64,000 nucleotides of DNA, taken from the NCBI RefSeq assembly GCF_036010505.1, contig NZ_CP108569.1, forward strand, positions 6,583,501-6,647,500, read 5' to 3'. The notes under the pieces were generated by a model. The model was not told where the DNA came from, searched no databases, and saw nothing but the letters and a program-made list of their open reading frames with translations. The translations under genes and the position numbers were made by a program. Shown here piece by piece: positions 33,670 to 42,800 of this stretch. Numbering within the stretch: position 1 is the first letter of the stretch; each line of letters opens with the position of its first letter. This DNA is from Streptomyces sp. NBC_01197. Its GTDB lineage: Bacteria > Actinomycetota > Actinomycetes > Streptomycetales > Streptomycetaceae.

Positions 33670-34488
33670 ATGACCGACCACCACGCCACGCCGCCCGGAC
33701 CCGCGGCACAGCGGAAGACCGACACACTGGTGCCGCACTCGGCCCGGATCTGGAACTACTGGCTGGGCGGTAAGGACAACTACCCCGTCGACGAGCAGGC
33801 CGGCGACGCGTACAGCGCCGTCTTCCCCGGCATCGTCACCATCGCCCGCAGCAGCCGCGCCTTCCTGCGCCGGACCATCACGCACCTGGTCGAGGAGGCG
33901 GGCATCCGGCAGTTCCTGGACGTCGGGACCGGCCTGCCGACCGTGGACAACACGCACGAGGTCGCCCAGCGGCTCGACCCCGGGGCGAGGATCGTCTACG
34001 TCGACCACGACCCGATGGTCCTCACGCACGCCCGCGCCCTGCTCACCTCCACCCCGGAGGGGGCGACCGCCTATGCCGACGCCGACCTGGCCGACACCGA
34101 CCGCATCCTGGGCTTGGCCGCCCGGACGCTGGACCTCACCCGCCCCACCGCCCTGATCCTCAGCAACATCCTGGGCCACGTCGCCGATCACGGCCGGGCG
34201 CGTGCCATCGTCGGCCGTCTGATGGAGGGGCTGCCGTCCGGCAGCTACCTCGCCGTCAACGACGGTTCACGAGGCACCGACGCCGACTACGAACAGGCCC
34301 AGGACGCCTACAACGAGACCGGCGCCATCCCGTACTTCCTGCGCCCCGTCGACGAGATCGCGGCGTTCTTCGACGGCCTGGAGCTGCTGGAGCCCGGAGT
34401 TGTCTCCGTCCAGTTCTGGCGCCCGGACCCCGGCTCCCCGGCCCCGCAGCCCATCGGCGAACACGGTGGCCTCGCCCGCAAGCCGTGA
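33670..34488 (+). CDS. SAM-dependent methyltransferase, DUF574 (Methyltransf_19)
   Basis: A 272-residue protein of an actinomycete-expanded family. The hallmark SARIWNYWLGGKDNYPVDEQAG is near the N-terminus. The SAM-binding fold follows: FLDVGTGLPTVDNTHEVAQ (motif I), IVYVDHDPMVLTHAR (motif II) and a YADADLADTD acidic region. The C-terminus has FFDGLELLEPGVVSVQFWRP. Members of this family are abundant in Streptomyces, some next to conservons or regulators. Substrates are unknown; structure suggests small-molecule or protein methylation. It is transcribed alone. Confidence 0.9.
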   Translation: MTDHHATPPGPAAQRKTDTLVPHSARIWNYWLGGKDNYPVDEQAGDAYSAVFPGIVTIARSSRAFLRRTITHLVEEAGIRQFLDVGTGLPTVDNTHEVAQRLDPGARIVYVDHDPMVLTHARALLTSTPEGATAYADADLADTDRILGLAARTLDLTRPTALILSNILGHVADHGRARAIVGRLMEGLPSGSYLAVNDGSRGTDADYEQAQDAYNETGAIPYFLRPVDEIAAFFDGLELLEPGVVSVQFWRPDPGSPAPQPIGEHGGLARKP

Positions 34489-34528
34489 CACCGGACAGCC
34501 AGTCGGCAGGCGTACGGAGCGGGCCGGA

Positions 34529-35491
34529 TCAGCGGGCCGGCCGACCCGGGGCGCCGGGCCCCGGGTCAGCCTGCCGGCCGTGTACGGGAACGAACACCAC
34601 CGGGGTCCCCGGCACCGCCTGCGCCGCAGCCCCGAGCCGGTCCTCGGGTACGACCCCGATCACCGGATAGCCCCCGGTCACCGGATGATCGGCGAGGAAG
34701 AGCACCGGCAGCCCGTCGGGCGGGACCTGCACCGCGCCAAGAACCATTCCCTCACTGGGGAGTTCGGCGCCGTCCGAACTTTCCAGGGGCGGGCCCTCGG
34801 TGCGCAGTCCGATGCGGTTGCTCTCGGCCGAGACCCGGTAACCGGCCTCCGGCAGGGCCCGCAGCGCCGCATCCGTGAACCGGTCCGCACGGGGGCCAAG
34901 GACCAGCGGGAGCACCAGCTCGGCCGGGGGAGCGGGCAGCGGCACGGCGTCCACCGGGCCGGGCGGCGGTTCACCCGGGGCCCCGAGCGGCAGCAGCTGG
35001 CCGGCCTCCAGCGGAGCGGGGCCGAGGCCGGAGAGCAGGTCGGTGGCCCGGCTGCCCAGCACCGGCCGCACGGCGACGCCACCGCCGAACGCCACATAGC
35101 TGCGCAGCCCGTCGACCGCCCCGCCCACATCGAGCACGGCCCCCGCGGGCACCCGCACCGGCGCGCCCCAGGCGGCGGGGCGGCCGTCGATCCGTACCGG
35201 ACAGGGCGCACCGGTCACGGCCGCAGTGACGTCCGTACGGACCTGTACCGCGGTGCCGTCGAGCGTGGTCTCCAGGGTGGCGGCGTCCGCCGCGTTCCCG
35301 GCGAGGAGGTTCGCCAGCCGGTGCGCGGCCGGGTCCAGGGCGCCCGAGCGCGGCACGCCGAGATGCGCGTAGCCCGGGCGCCCGAGGTCCTGCACGGTGG
35401 TGAGCGCCCCGGGGCGCACGACCTCCAGAGCCTCCGGAACTGCCGCCTCCGGCGCACGGGTCCCCGGTTCCCCCGGGCCGGTCGTCCTCAT
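34529..35491 (-). CDS. pxpC: 5-oxoprolinase subunit PxpC
   Basis: A 320-residue subunit of the prokaryotic ATP-dependent 5-oxoprolinase, which opens pyroglutamate to glutamate. Characteristic segments: LEVVRPGALTTVQDLGRPGYAHLGVPRSGALDP, SYVAFGGGVAVRPVLGSRATDL, ESNRIGLRTEGPPL and SEGMVLGAVQVPPDGLPVLFLADHPVTGGYPVIG. This is the allophanate-hydrolase subunit-2 fold. It overlaps pxpB by four bases (ATGA) and is the last gene of the pxpA-pxpB-pxpC operon. It repairs pyroglutamate formed from glutamine or cleaved peptides in the cytoplasm. Confidence 0.93.
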   Translation of the reverse strand: MRTTGPGEPGTRAPEAAVPEALEVVRPGALTTVQDLGRPGYAHLGVPRSGALDPAAHRLANLLAGNAADAATLETTLDGTAVQVRTDVTAAVTGAPCPVRIDGRPAAWGAPVRVPAGAVLDVGGAVDGLRSYVAFGGGVAVRPVLGSRATDLLSGLGPAPLEAGQLLPLGAPGEPPPGPVDAVPLPAPPAELVLPLVLGPRADRFTDAALRALPEAGYRVSAESNRIGLRTEGPPLESSDGAELPSEGMVLGAVQVPPDGLPVLFLADHPVTGGYPVIGVVPEDRLGAAAQAVPGTPVVFVPVHGRQADPGPGAPGRPAR

Positions 35492-36108
35492 ACCGCCTCC
35501 TCCGTGGTGAACCGCACCCGCGCGCCGGGGACCAGCAGCGCCGCAGGCTCACGGTCCTGGTCCCACAGCACCGCGCCGGTGGTGCCGATCAGCTGCCAGC
35601 CGCCGGGGGACGAGCGGGGGTAGACGCCCGCGTAGGTGTCGGCGAGAGCGACCGAACCGGCGGGCACAGCCGTACGGGGCGTGGTCCGGCGCGGCAGCCG
35701 GAGCCGGTCGGGAAGCCCGGACAGATAGCCGAAGCCCGGCACGAAACCGCAGAAGGCGACCCGGAACCGGAGCCCGCCGACGATCCCCGGGACGTCCTCG
35801 GGTGCCACCTGCCAGTGGTGCGCCACCTCCGCCAGATCGGGGCCGTCGTAGCGCACGGCGATCTCGATCTCGGGGCCGCCGGTCCCGGCGGACGGCGGTA
35901 CGGTCCAGGAGATGAGCCGGGCGGCGAGCTCCTGAGGACGGGCCAGACCGTCCAGCAGTACGGTCCGGGCGGCCGGCACGATCTCCGTCACCGGGGGAAG
36001 TTCACCGGCGTCGCGCCTGCGCAGCAGCTCCGCGTGGAAGGCCTCCGTCTCCGGCGCCGACTCCAGCTCGACGAGCAGGGCGTGTTCGCCCACCGGAAGC
36101 ACCCTCAC
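35488..36108 (-). CDS. pxpB: 5-oxoprolinase subunit PxpB
   Basis: A 206-residue allophanate-hydrolase subunit-1 type protein. The start is taken at GTG 36108 (VRVLPVGEHALLVELE), where homologues begin; no strong ribosome binding site is seen and the frame is open upstream, so a slightly different GTG (36102) is possible. Conserved parts: EIEIAVRYDGPDLAEVA, FRVAFCGFVPGFGYLSGLPDRL, RTAVPAGSVALADTYAGVYPRSSPGGWQLIG. It lies 49 bp after pxpA and overlaps pxpC by four bases. It forms the kinase/hydrolase complex with PxpC. Confidence 0.92.
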   Translation of the reverse strand: MRVLPVGEHALLVELESAPETEAFHAELLRRRDAGELPPVTEIVPAARTVLLDGLARPQELAARLISWTVPPSAGTGGPEIEIAVRYDGPDLAEVAHHWQVAPEDVPGIVGGLRFRVAFCGFVPGFGYLSGLPDRLRLPRRTTPRTAVPAGSVALADTYAGVYPRSSPGGWQLIGTTGAVLWDQDREPAALLVPGARVRFTTEEAV

Positions 36109-36157
36109 CGGCGCGGCCCGCCGTGCGGCCGGTGCGCCCCGCCGCGTACCCGGGCCG

Positions 36158-36946
36158 TCATGCGAAGGGCTCCAGGACCACACCGGCGGCGAGCAGCTCC
36201 CGGCGGACCCGCAGGGCGGTCTCCGCCGCGCCGGGGGTGTCGCCGTGCAGACAGAGCGACCGCGCGTCGACGCTGACGCGCTCCCCGGTGATCGCGGCCA
36301 CCGAGTGGTCGCGCACCATGTCCAGCGCGCGGGCGACCACCGCGTCCGGGTCCTCCACCACCGCTGCGGGCCTGCCGCGCGGAACGAGTGTGGCCTGCGC
36401 GGTGTACGCGCGGTCGGCGAACGCCTCGGGCACCGCGGGCAGACCCGCGTCCGCGGCTGCCGCCAGCAGCCGGGAGCCGGGCAGCCCGAGCACCGGCAGC
36501 GCGCCCCCGGCGAGCCGCACGCCCGAGACGACCGCGCCCGCCTGCTCCTTGTCGTGGACGGTGCGGTTGTAGAGCGCGCCGTGCGGTTTGACGTACGACA
36601 CCCGGCTGCCGGCGGCCCGCGCGAAGAGCTCCAACGCGCCGATCTGATAGGCGACTTCGTCGGCCAGCTCACGGGCGGGGACATCCATCGCGCGCCGCCC
36701 GAAACCCGCCAGGTCGCGGTACGAGACCTGGGCGCCGATCCGTACACCGCGAGCGGCGGCCAGTTCGCAGACCCGGCGCATGGTCGACGGGTCACCCGCG
36801 TGGAAGCCGCAGGCGACGTTGGCACTGGTGACGACGGAGAGCAGCGCCTCGTCGTCGGTGAGCGTCCAGCGGCCGAACCCCTCACCGAGGTCGGCGTTGA
36901 GATCGACCACGGCCGGGGCGGCGGGGATCGGGACGGTCGTGCTCAT
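36158..36946 (-). CDS. pxpA: 5-oxoprolinase subunit PxpA (LamB/YcsF family)
   Basis: A 262-residue LamB/YcsF protein, the first gene of the pxp operon. ATG at 36946 follows GGAGGGAG. Family motifs: VDLNADLGEGFGRW, SANVACGFHAGDPSTM, GVRIGAQVSYRDLAGFGRR, SYVKPHGALYN, and C-terminal SLCLHGDTPGA. It supplies the ring-opening part of 5-oxoprolinase. The upstream region holds a long imperfect inverted repeat at 37040-37120. Confidence 0.95.
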   Translation of the reverse strand: MSTTVPIPAAPAVVDLNADLGEGFGRWTLTDDEALLSVVTSANVACGFHAGDPSTMRRVCELAAARGVRIGAQVSYRDLAGFGRRAMDVPARELADEVAYQIGALELFARAAGSRVSYVKPHGALYNRTVHDKEQAGAVVSGVRLAGGALPVLGLPGSRLLAAAADAGLPAVPEAFADRAYTAQATLVPRGRPAAVVEDPDAVVARALDMVRDHSVAAITGERVSVDARSLCLHGDTPGAAETALRVRRELLAAGVVLEPFA

Positions 36947-37039
36947 TCGGCTCCCTCCGGGAGCGGGACGGGGGCGGACACCGCGCGGCCCGGGGGTGGT
37001 TATGGCTGGATCCGGGCCGGTACGGGGAGTACGAAGCCT

Positions 37040-37120
37040 AACTTGATCTTTGACCTGTGCGGCGTGGTCGTGGGGATGTTGACTTCTTCGTTCGCTGTTT
37101 CGCAGGTTGAAGATCAAGTT
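37040..37120. repeat. Imperfect inverted repeat, MITE-like
   Basis: The left arm (37040-37061, starting AACTTGATCTTTGACCTG) and right arm (37101-37120, ending AGATCAAGTT) are near-complementary over about 20 bp, separated by 39 bp. The sequence is less GC-rich than its surroundings and carries no gene. It could be a small non-autonomous element or a long hairpin between pxpA and the mukF-like gene. Confidence 0.5.
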
Positions 37121-37217
37121 GGCCGTCGCCGGCCGCGCGGGCCCGGTGGGCCGGTGGACAGGCGCCCCATCCGCGCCGTTTCGACCGTTGTCAGTGCGAG
37201 GACCTAATCTGTGCAGC

Positions 37218-38744
37218 GTGACTTCGCCTGCCCCGACGGAATTCGTTCCGCCCCAGCTCAGCGCGGGGCCGCGCCCCGCACCGGGCCCGGCCGCCGACGA
37301 AGGGCTGGCGCGGCGGCTGCGCGCACTCGCGTGCACCGCCCCGCTGCACGACCTCGATGTGCGCAAGGCCAATCTGGCCGGCGAGTACACGGTCTACGCG
37401 ATGGCCGAGGTGGCGCTCGCCGCGATCGACCTGGTCACGCTCAACATGGACTTCGACACTGGGGCCGACCACGACCAGATAGTGGCGAGGCTGCTGCCGC
37501 GCGTCGCGGCCCAGGCCCCGCGCCGCCCGGCGGACGAGCACGAGCGGGTGGCCCGCTGGGTGCTGGAGAACCTGATCAATGTCGGCAGCGTGGACCGTGG
37601 GTTCCGCGCGGTCTACGGCACGTTCGGTCCCGACGGTGAGTACGTCCGCCGTGACTACGACTTCAAGCTGGTCGAGGAAGTGCCGGGTCACGGCGGCACC
37701 GTCTATCTGCGCACCACCGACGAAGCGGTCAACGTCCTGGTGGGCGCCCTCGACACGGATGTCACCAGCGCGCAGATCGCCGCCGAGGTGAAGCTGGAGG
37801 TGCTGATCAGCCGGGGCAGGCTCGCCGACGCCCAGCTCGCCGCGGAGCAGGCCCGGTACCGGACCGTGCAGTACGCCGAGACGTTGCGCAGGACGCTGGA
37901 GGCGACCCGGCGCAACGTCCGCGCGGTCGACTGGCTCAGGACCGTGCCCGACATGATCGACGAAGCCCTGGACCACGTGGCCGACCGCTACCGCCATGAG
38001 AACGCGATCCTCACCAACATCCGCAAGGCCAGGGACGAGACGGAGGAGCCCGAGCACAAGCGGCGCGCCGCCGAGCTCGTCGACATCGTCAAGGACTGCA
38101 TCCGCCGCCACACCCAGCTCCAGTCCCGGCTGCTGGAGGCGGGGCCTCTTTTCCGCGCCGAGCAGGACCGGCAGGCCTTCGCCCCGCCGGCGGCGAGTTC
38201 CGGACTGGATCTGTACGGACAGCTGGTCGCCCCCGTACTGCCACTGCCGCTGGAGCAGGCCATCCGGGTCACCGACGCGTTCTTCGCACGGGGCACCGGA
38301 CTCCGTACCCCCGTGTCGGTACGGGTCGGGGACCTGGTCGACATCCTGCTGACGCCACCGGCCGAGCGGGAGCACCTGGGCGCCGAGATGCCCGAGCCCG
38401 ACCTCATCGCGACACCGGACGACAGCCGGTTCAGTGAGGGCCAGCTGGCAGCCGCGATGGAGTTGCTCGACCTGGAGCACGACGCCCCGCGCCGGCTCTC
38501 CGGTCTGCTGGCCGAAGCCCGGCTGCGCGATCCGGAACTGCCCTATCTGGTCGCCCTGCTGGCCATCCACGCGGCCAGCCCGCCGGTCGGCACCGCGTAC
38601 CGGCAGGGTGAGGAACGCCTGCTCTTCGCCGTGGACGACGGCACCGATCTGGACGACTCCGAGTTCGGCGGTGCGGATCTGATAGTGGGGACGGCCCTCC
38701 TGGACACCGTCGGAATGGCCGCGGGCCGTACGGAGTCCGCATGA
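37218..38744 (+). CDS. Kleisin-like (MukF/MksF/JetA-type) protein of SMC operon
   Basis: A 508-residue mostly helical soluble protein, first gene of a three-gene operon ending in an SMC-like ATPase. By position and size it corresponds to MukF/MksF/JetA, the kleisin that bridges the SMC heads. An N-terminal winged-helix-like section (LAGEYTVYAMAEVALAAIDLV to HERVARWVLENLINVGS) is followed by KLVEEVPGHGGTVYLRTTDEAVNVLVGAL, recalling the 'read-through' strand before the helical bundle of MksF. Then come long helices (QIAAEVKLEVLISRGRLADAQLAAEQARYRT) and a C-terminal globular region. No catalytic motif is seen. GTG at 37218 lies 12 bp after a TAATCT -10-like hexamer, so the transcript may be leaderless. 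Assignment rests on context and fold impression. Confidence 0.55.
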   Translation: MTSPAPTEFVPPQLSAGPRPAPGPAADEGLARRLRALACTAPLHDLDVRKANLAGEYTVYAMAEVALAAIDLVTLNMDFDTGADHDQIVARLLPRVAAQAPRRPADEHERVARWVLENLINVGSVDRGFRAVYGTFGPDGEYVRRDYDFKLVEEVPGHGGTVYLRTTDEAVNVLVGALDTDVTSAQIAAEVKLEVLISRGRLADAQLAAEQARYRTVQYAETLRRTLEATRRNVRAVDWLRTVPDMIDEALDHVADRYRHENAILTNIRKARDETEEPEHKRRAAELVDIVKDCIRRHTQLQSRLLEAGPLFRAEQDRQAFAPPAASSGLDLYGQLVAPVLPLPLEQAIRVTDAFFARGTGLRTPVSVRVGDLVDILLTPPAEREHLGAEMPEPDLIATPDDSRFSEGQLAAAMELLDLEHDAPRRLSGLLAEARLRDPELPYLVALLAIHAASPPVGTAYRQGEERLLFAVDDGTDLDDSEFGGADLIVGTALLDTVGMAAGRTESA

Positions 38745-38883
38745 ACCTCCGGCAGGACGCCCCGTACACCCCGGGCGCCCGGGCCGGGAAGTCCGGGAGG
38801 CCGGAAGCCCGGCGGCCAGGAGGCGGGGCGCAGCCACGACCCGGAGCGCAGCACAGAACGACACCGACCGAGGAGCAGCAGCT

Positions 38884-39783
38884 GTGAGCGAGACCCACGC
38901 CGAGCACACCGCGTGGAGCGAGCCCGACCAGGCCGGCACCGCCGTGCCGCCGGCCGGCCCGGCGGTGACCCCGGCCGACGCCGCCGACGCGGCGCGTCTC
39001 GTCGCCTTCGGACTCCAGCCGAAGCTGCTGCCCGCCCGTGACGCCGAGTACGCGGAGCTGCTCCGCCGCTACCGCGAGGCGCCCGCCTTCGCCCGGCTCG
39101 CCGACGCTGTCGCCACCGGACTCGGCCTGGTCGTCCTGGAGGTCTCGACCCGGGCCGGCATGGCCGTGGCCGCAGGGGAGGACTCCGTCTTCGCCGTACG
39201 TATGGGTGACTACGCGCGCCGCGCCGCCGCCGACTCGGCCGACCGCTTCCTGCACGGGCTGGCCCATCTCGCTGTCGCCGCCATGTCCTTCCCGCGCCCC
39301 GAAGACCTCGCCGACGACGGGTACATCGGCCGGATCACGGTCAACGGCGTCGACGCCTTCGTCCGCCAGGCCTGCCGCCGGCTTGAGGAGCGGGCCGACG
39401 AACAGGGCGAGAACAGCGACCCGGCCACCGACACCCCCGGGCTCGAAGCCGCCTGGCGGATCTACGCGAGGCGCAGCTCCACCGGAGCAACCAAGGACGC
39501 CAGGCGCCTGGCCGGCTCCACCACCGGGATCGTCGCCAAGACCGTTGTGTTCCTCACGGATTCGGGGTTCCTGCAGCGCACCGGCGACGACGCCGGAGGC
39601 GCGTACCGCACCACCGCCCGCTACCAGCTCCAGGTCCGCGACATGGCGGGCAGCGCCGCCATGGCCGAGCTGCTCGACCTGGGGGTCGTACCGGTGACCG
39701 ACGGCACGGCCACACTGCTGCCGCCCTCCGGGACGGACGACCTCGAACTGACCGCCGACGCAGGACTCCCCTTCCACTCCTGA
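38884..39783 (+). CDS. KITE-like (MukE/MksE/JetB-type) protein of SMC operon
   Basis: A 299-residue protein between the kleisin-like and SMC-like genes, the place and size of MukE/MksE/JetB. GTG at 38884 follows GAGGAG. A disordered Pro/Ala-rich N-terminus (about 1-45) precedes two probable winged-helix units: YAELLRRYREAPAFARLADAVATGLGLVVLEVST, and ATKDARRLAGSTTGIVAKTVVFLTDSGFLQ with a strand pair YRTTARYQLQVRDM. Two tandem winged helices are the hallmark of KITE subunits. No enzymatic motif is present. The spacing to the SMC gene is 63 bp. Function inferred from operon structure. Confidence 0.5.
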   Translation: MSETHAEHTAWSEPDQAGTAVPPAGPAVTPADAADAARLVAFGLQPKLLPARDAEYAELLRRYREAPAFARLADAVATGLGLVVLEVSTRAGMAVAAGEDSVFAVRMGDYARRAAADSADRFLHGLAHLAVAAMSFPRPEDLADDGYIGRITVNGVDAFVRQACRRLEERADEQGENSDPATDTPGLEAAWRIYARRSSTGATKDARRLAGSTTGIVAKTVVFLTDSGFLQRTGDDAGGAYRTTARYQLQVRDMAGSAAMAELLDLGVVPVTDGTATLLPPSGTDDLELTADAGLPFHS

Positions 39784-39846
39784 CCAGCCCCTTCCTGACC
39801 AGTACCTGAGTCAGATCCCGCACCACAACGACGAGAGTCCGCCGCC

Positions 39847-42800
39847 ATGTACGAGCTGTCCCGGGTCCGCCTCTACTCGATCGGGCCTGCCGGTGCGCGC
39901 TACGCCGACACCGTGCTCGACCTGCGGGGAGTGGGCGCCCCCGTGCCCAGCCCGGCCCCGGCCCAGGCGGAGTTCTTCGAGGAGGAACCGGTCGGCCCGC
40001 CGCGCCGCCCCGCGCCCGCTGGTGTCCTCTTCCTGGAGAACGGCGGGGGAAAGTCGGTCCTGCTGAAGCTGATCTTCTCGGTGATGCTGCCGGGCCACCG
40101 CAACACGCTCGGCGGCGCCAGCTCCGGTGTCCTGCGCAAGTTCCTGCTCGCCGACGACTGCGGCCATGTGGCCCTGGAGTGGCAGCACACCCTCACCGGT
40201 GAGCTCGTCGTGGTCGGCAAGGCCAGCGAGTGGCGCGGCCGGCAGGTCTCCAACGACCCGCGGAAGTTCGCCGAGGCCTGGTACTCGTTCAGGCCGGGCC
40301 CCGGGCTGAGCCTCGACTCCCTTCCGGTCGCCGAAGCCACCACCGTACGGCCGCCGGCGGAGGGCGTCTCCGGGGCGCGGGGCAGGCGCCGGACCATGAA
40401 GGGCTTCCGGGACGCGATCACCGAGGCCGGCAAGTTCTATCCCCATCTGGACGTCCACTGGGAGGAGATCCACGACCGCTGGAACGAACACCTGGGCGAT
40501 CTGGGCCTCGACCCCGAACTCTTCCGCTACCAGCGCGAGATGAACGCTGACGAGGGCGAGGCGGCCGGTCTCTTCGCGGTCAAGAAGGACTCCGACTTCA
40601 CCGATCTGCTGCTGCGGGCCGTCACCGACACCCGCGACACGGACGGCCTGGCCGACCTCGTCGGCAGTTTCGGCAGCAAGCTCGGGCGCCGCGCCGAACT
40701 CACCGCGGAGCGCGACTTCACCGCGGGCTCGGTCGATCTGCTCGGGCGCATCGTCGACGCCGCGGCGGCGCGCTCGCGGTCCAGGGACGTCCACGCGGGC
40801 GCCGAGCGCCGTACCCGCACCCTCGCCCGCCGACTCTCCGCCCGCGCCGCCGAAGAGCGGGGCCGCGCGTCCGACCTCGCCCAGCAGGTCACCTCCGCCG
40901 CCCACACGGTCACACAAGCCGAGGAGGCCCGTGGCCGCAGCGCGCTGATCGCCGCGGAACTGGCCTACCGGCACGCCTCGTTGGCGCTCACCGTCGCCGA
41001 GAAGGCCGCAGCGGCCCAGCGCAGGGAGCTGGCCGACGCGCGGACGTTCCACTCGGCGTGGCAGGCGGCCGAGGCGGTACTGAGGCACCGCGCGGCGGCC
41101 GACCGGTCCGCCCGGGTCGCCGTGGCCATCCGGGAGGCCGAACGGGACGCCGCCCCGGCCCTGGCCGCCCGGGCCACCGCGGCGGCCGACCTGGTCCGCG
41201 CGCTTCACGCGGCGGCCGAGAGCGGCGAGCAGCTCGCCAACGAGGAGGAGGAGCGCGCGGCCGTGCTCCAGACGGCGGGCGAGGCGGCCCACCGCGACGC
41301 CACCGCCGCGGCGACCGAGGCGCAGCGCGCCCGCAGCGAGGCCGGGCACCTGCGCCAGCGCCTCACCGAAGTCGCCCAGGAGACCTCCGAGGCCGTTCGC
41401 GCGGGCTGGCTGGACGACACCGCGCCCGACGCGGATCCGGCGCGCGCCGCTCTGGCGGCCGGTGACGCGGAGAAGTCAGCGGTCGCCGCCTGGGAAACCG
41501 CCCGCGAGCAGGCGCGGGCCACGGCGGACGAGGCCAGGGAAGCAGCCTCCCGGGAGAGCCGGGCCGACCTCGCCGCCGCCCGGGCCGCGGATGCGGCGCG
41601 GGCCGCCGAGCACGTGTACGAGGCGGAGCTGCACATCGCCGAATCCATCGCGGCTGAGCCCCGGCTGGCCGACCTGCTCGGCCTGCCCGCACCCTCCTCA
41701 GCGGGGTCAACCCCGGTACCCGGTAAGGCTGTCGGGCTGCCTCAGCCCCGTAACGGCACGGTGCCCCCGGCTACGGCCCGGCCCCGGGGCACGGCCACCG
41801 CAGGCCCGGCCGACGACGCGGAGTCAGGGTGCTCCGGAGCCGCCGGCGACCGCGAGCCGGAGAGCCACGCGCGCTCCCTCACGCGCGGCCGGCTCACCGC
41901 AGCCGAACTGGACCGCAACGTGGAAGAACTCCGGGAACTGCTCGACGGGGGCGTCGCATCGGCCGAACGGCAGCTCTTCGAGCTGCGCACCGCCGCGGCG
42001 GACGACGCCCGCATCCTCGGCGCACTGGGCGACGGCGGGCTGCTGCCGCCGGGACCCGATGTGCTGGCCACCGTGGAATTCCTCGGCGAGCACGGCATCC
42101 CCGCACTGCCCGGCTGGCGCTATCTCGCCCAGGCGGTGGACCCCGCCGACCACGCGGCGGTGCTGGCCGCCCGCCCCGAGCTGGTCGACGGTGTGGTGAT
42201 CACCGATCCGGCCGCGCACGGCCGGGCCCGGTCCGTACTGGGCGGGGCCGCCCTGCTGCCGCGCTCCGCGGTCGCCGTCGGCACCGCTTCCGCGCTGCTC
42301 GCACCGGTACCGGGTCCCGGCCCGTCCGGTACCGGGGACGGCGACGTGTTCCTCGTACCGCCGAACCCGGCCATGCACGACGAGCACGCCGCCGACGAGG
42401 AGCGGCAGGCGCTGCGCTCCCGTGCGGGCCGGCGCGACGAGGAGATCCGCACACTCGCGGCCCGGCTGGGCGGCGACCGGACCCTCGCCGCCCGGCTCGG
42501 CTCCTGGCGGGCCGCCTGCCCGCCCGGGACGCTCGCCGAACTGGCAGCGGCCGCGAGCGGCGCGCAGGACGCCGCCGGGGCCGCCACCGCCGCACTTGAG
42601 GAAGCCCGTACCGCCCGGGCCGAGGCCGACGAGGCCGCCGCCGACGCCGCCCGGGTACGCGACGAACGCCAGGACAACGCCCAGCGCGCCCGGCGAGTGG
42701 CCGACGTGCTTTCCGGACTCGCCTTCCGGCTCCGCGAACGGGCGGGCTGGCAGGTCACCCTGCGCGAACTGGGCGACGAGGCGGCCCAGTCGGAATCCCG

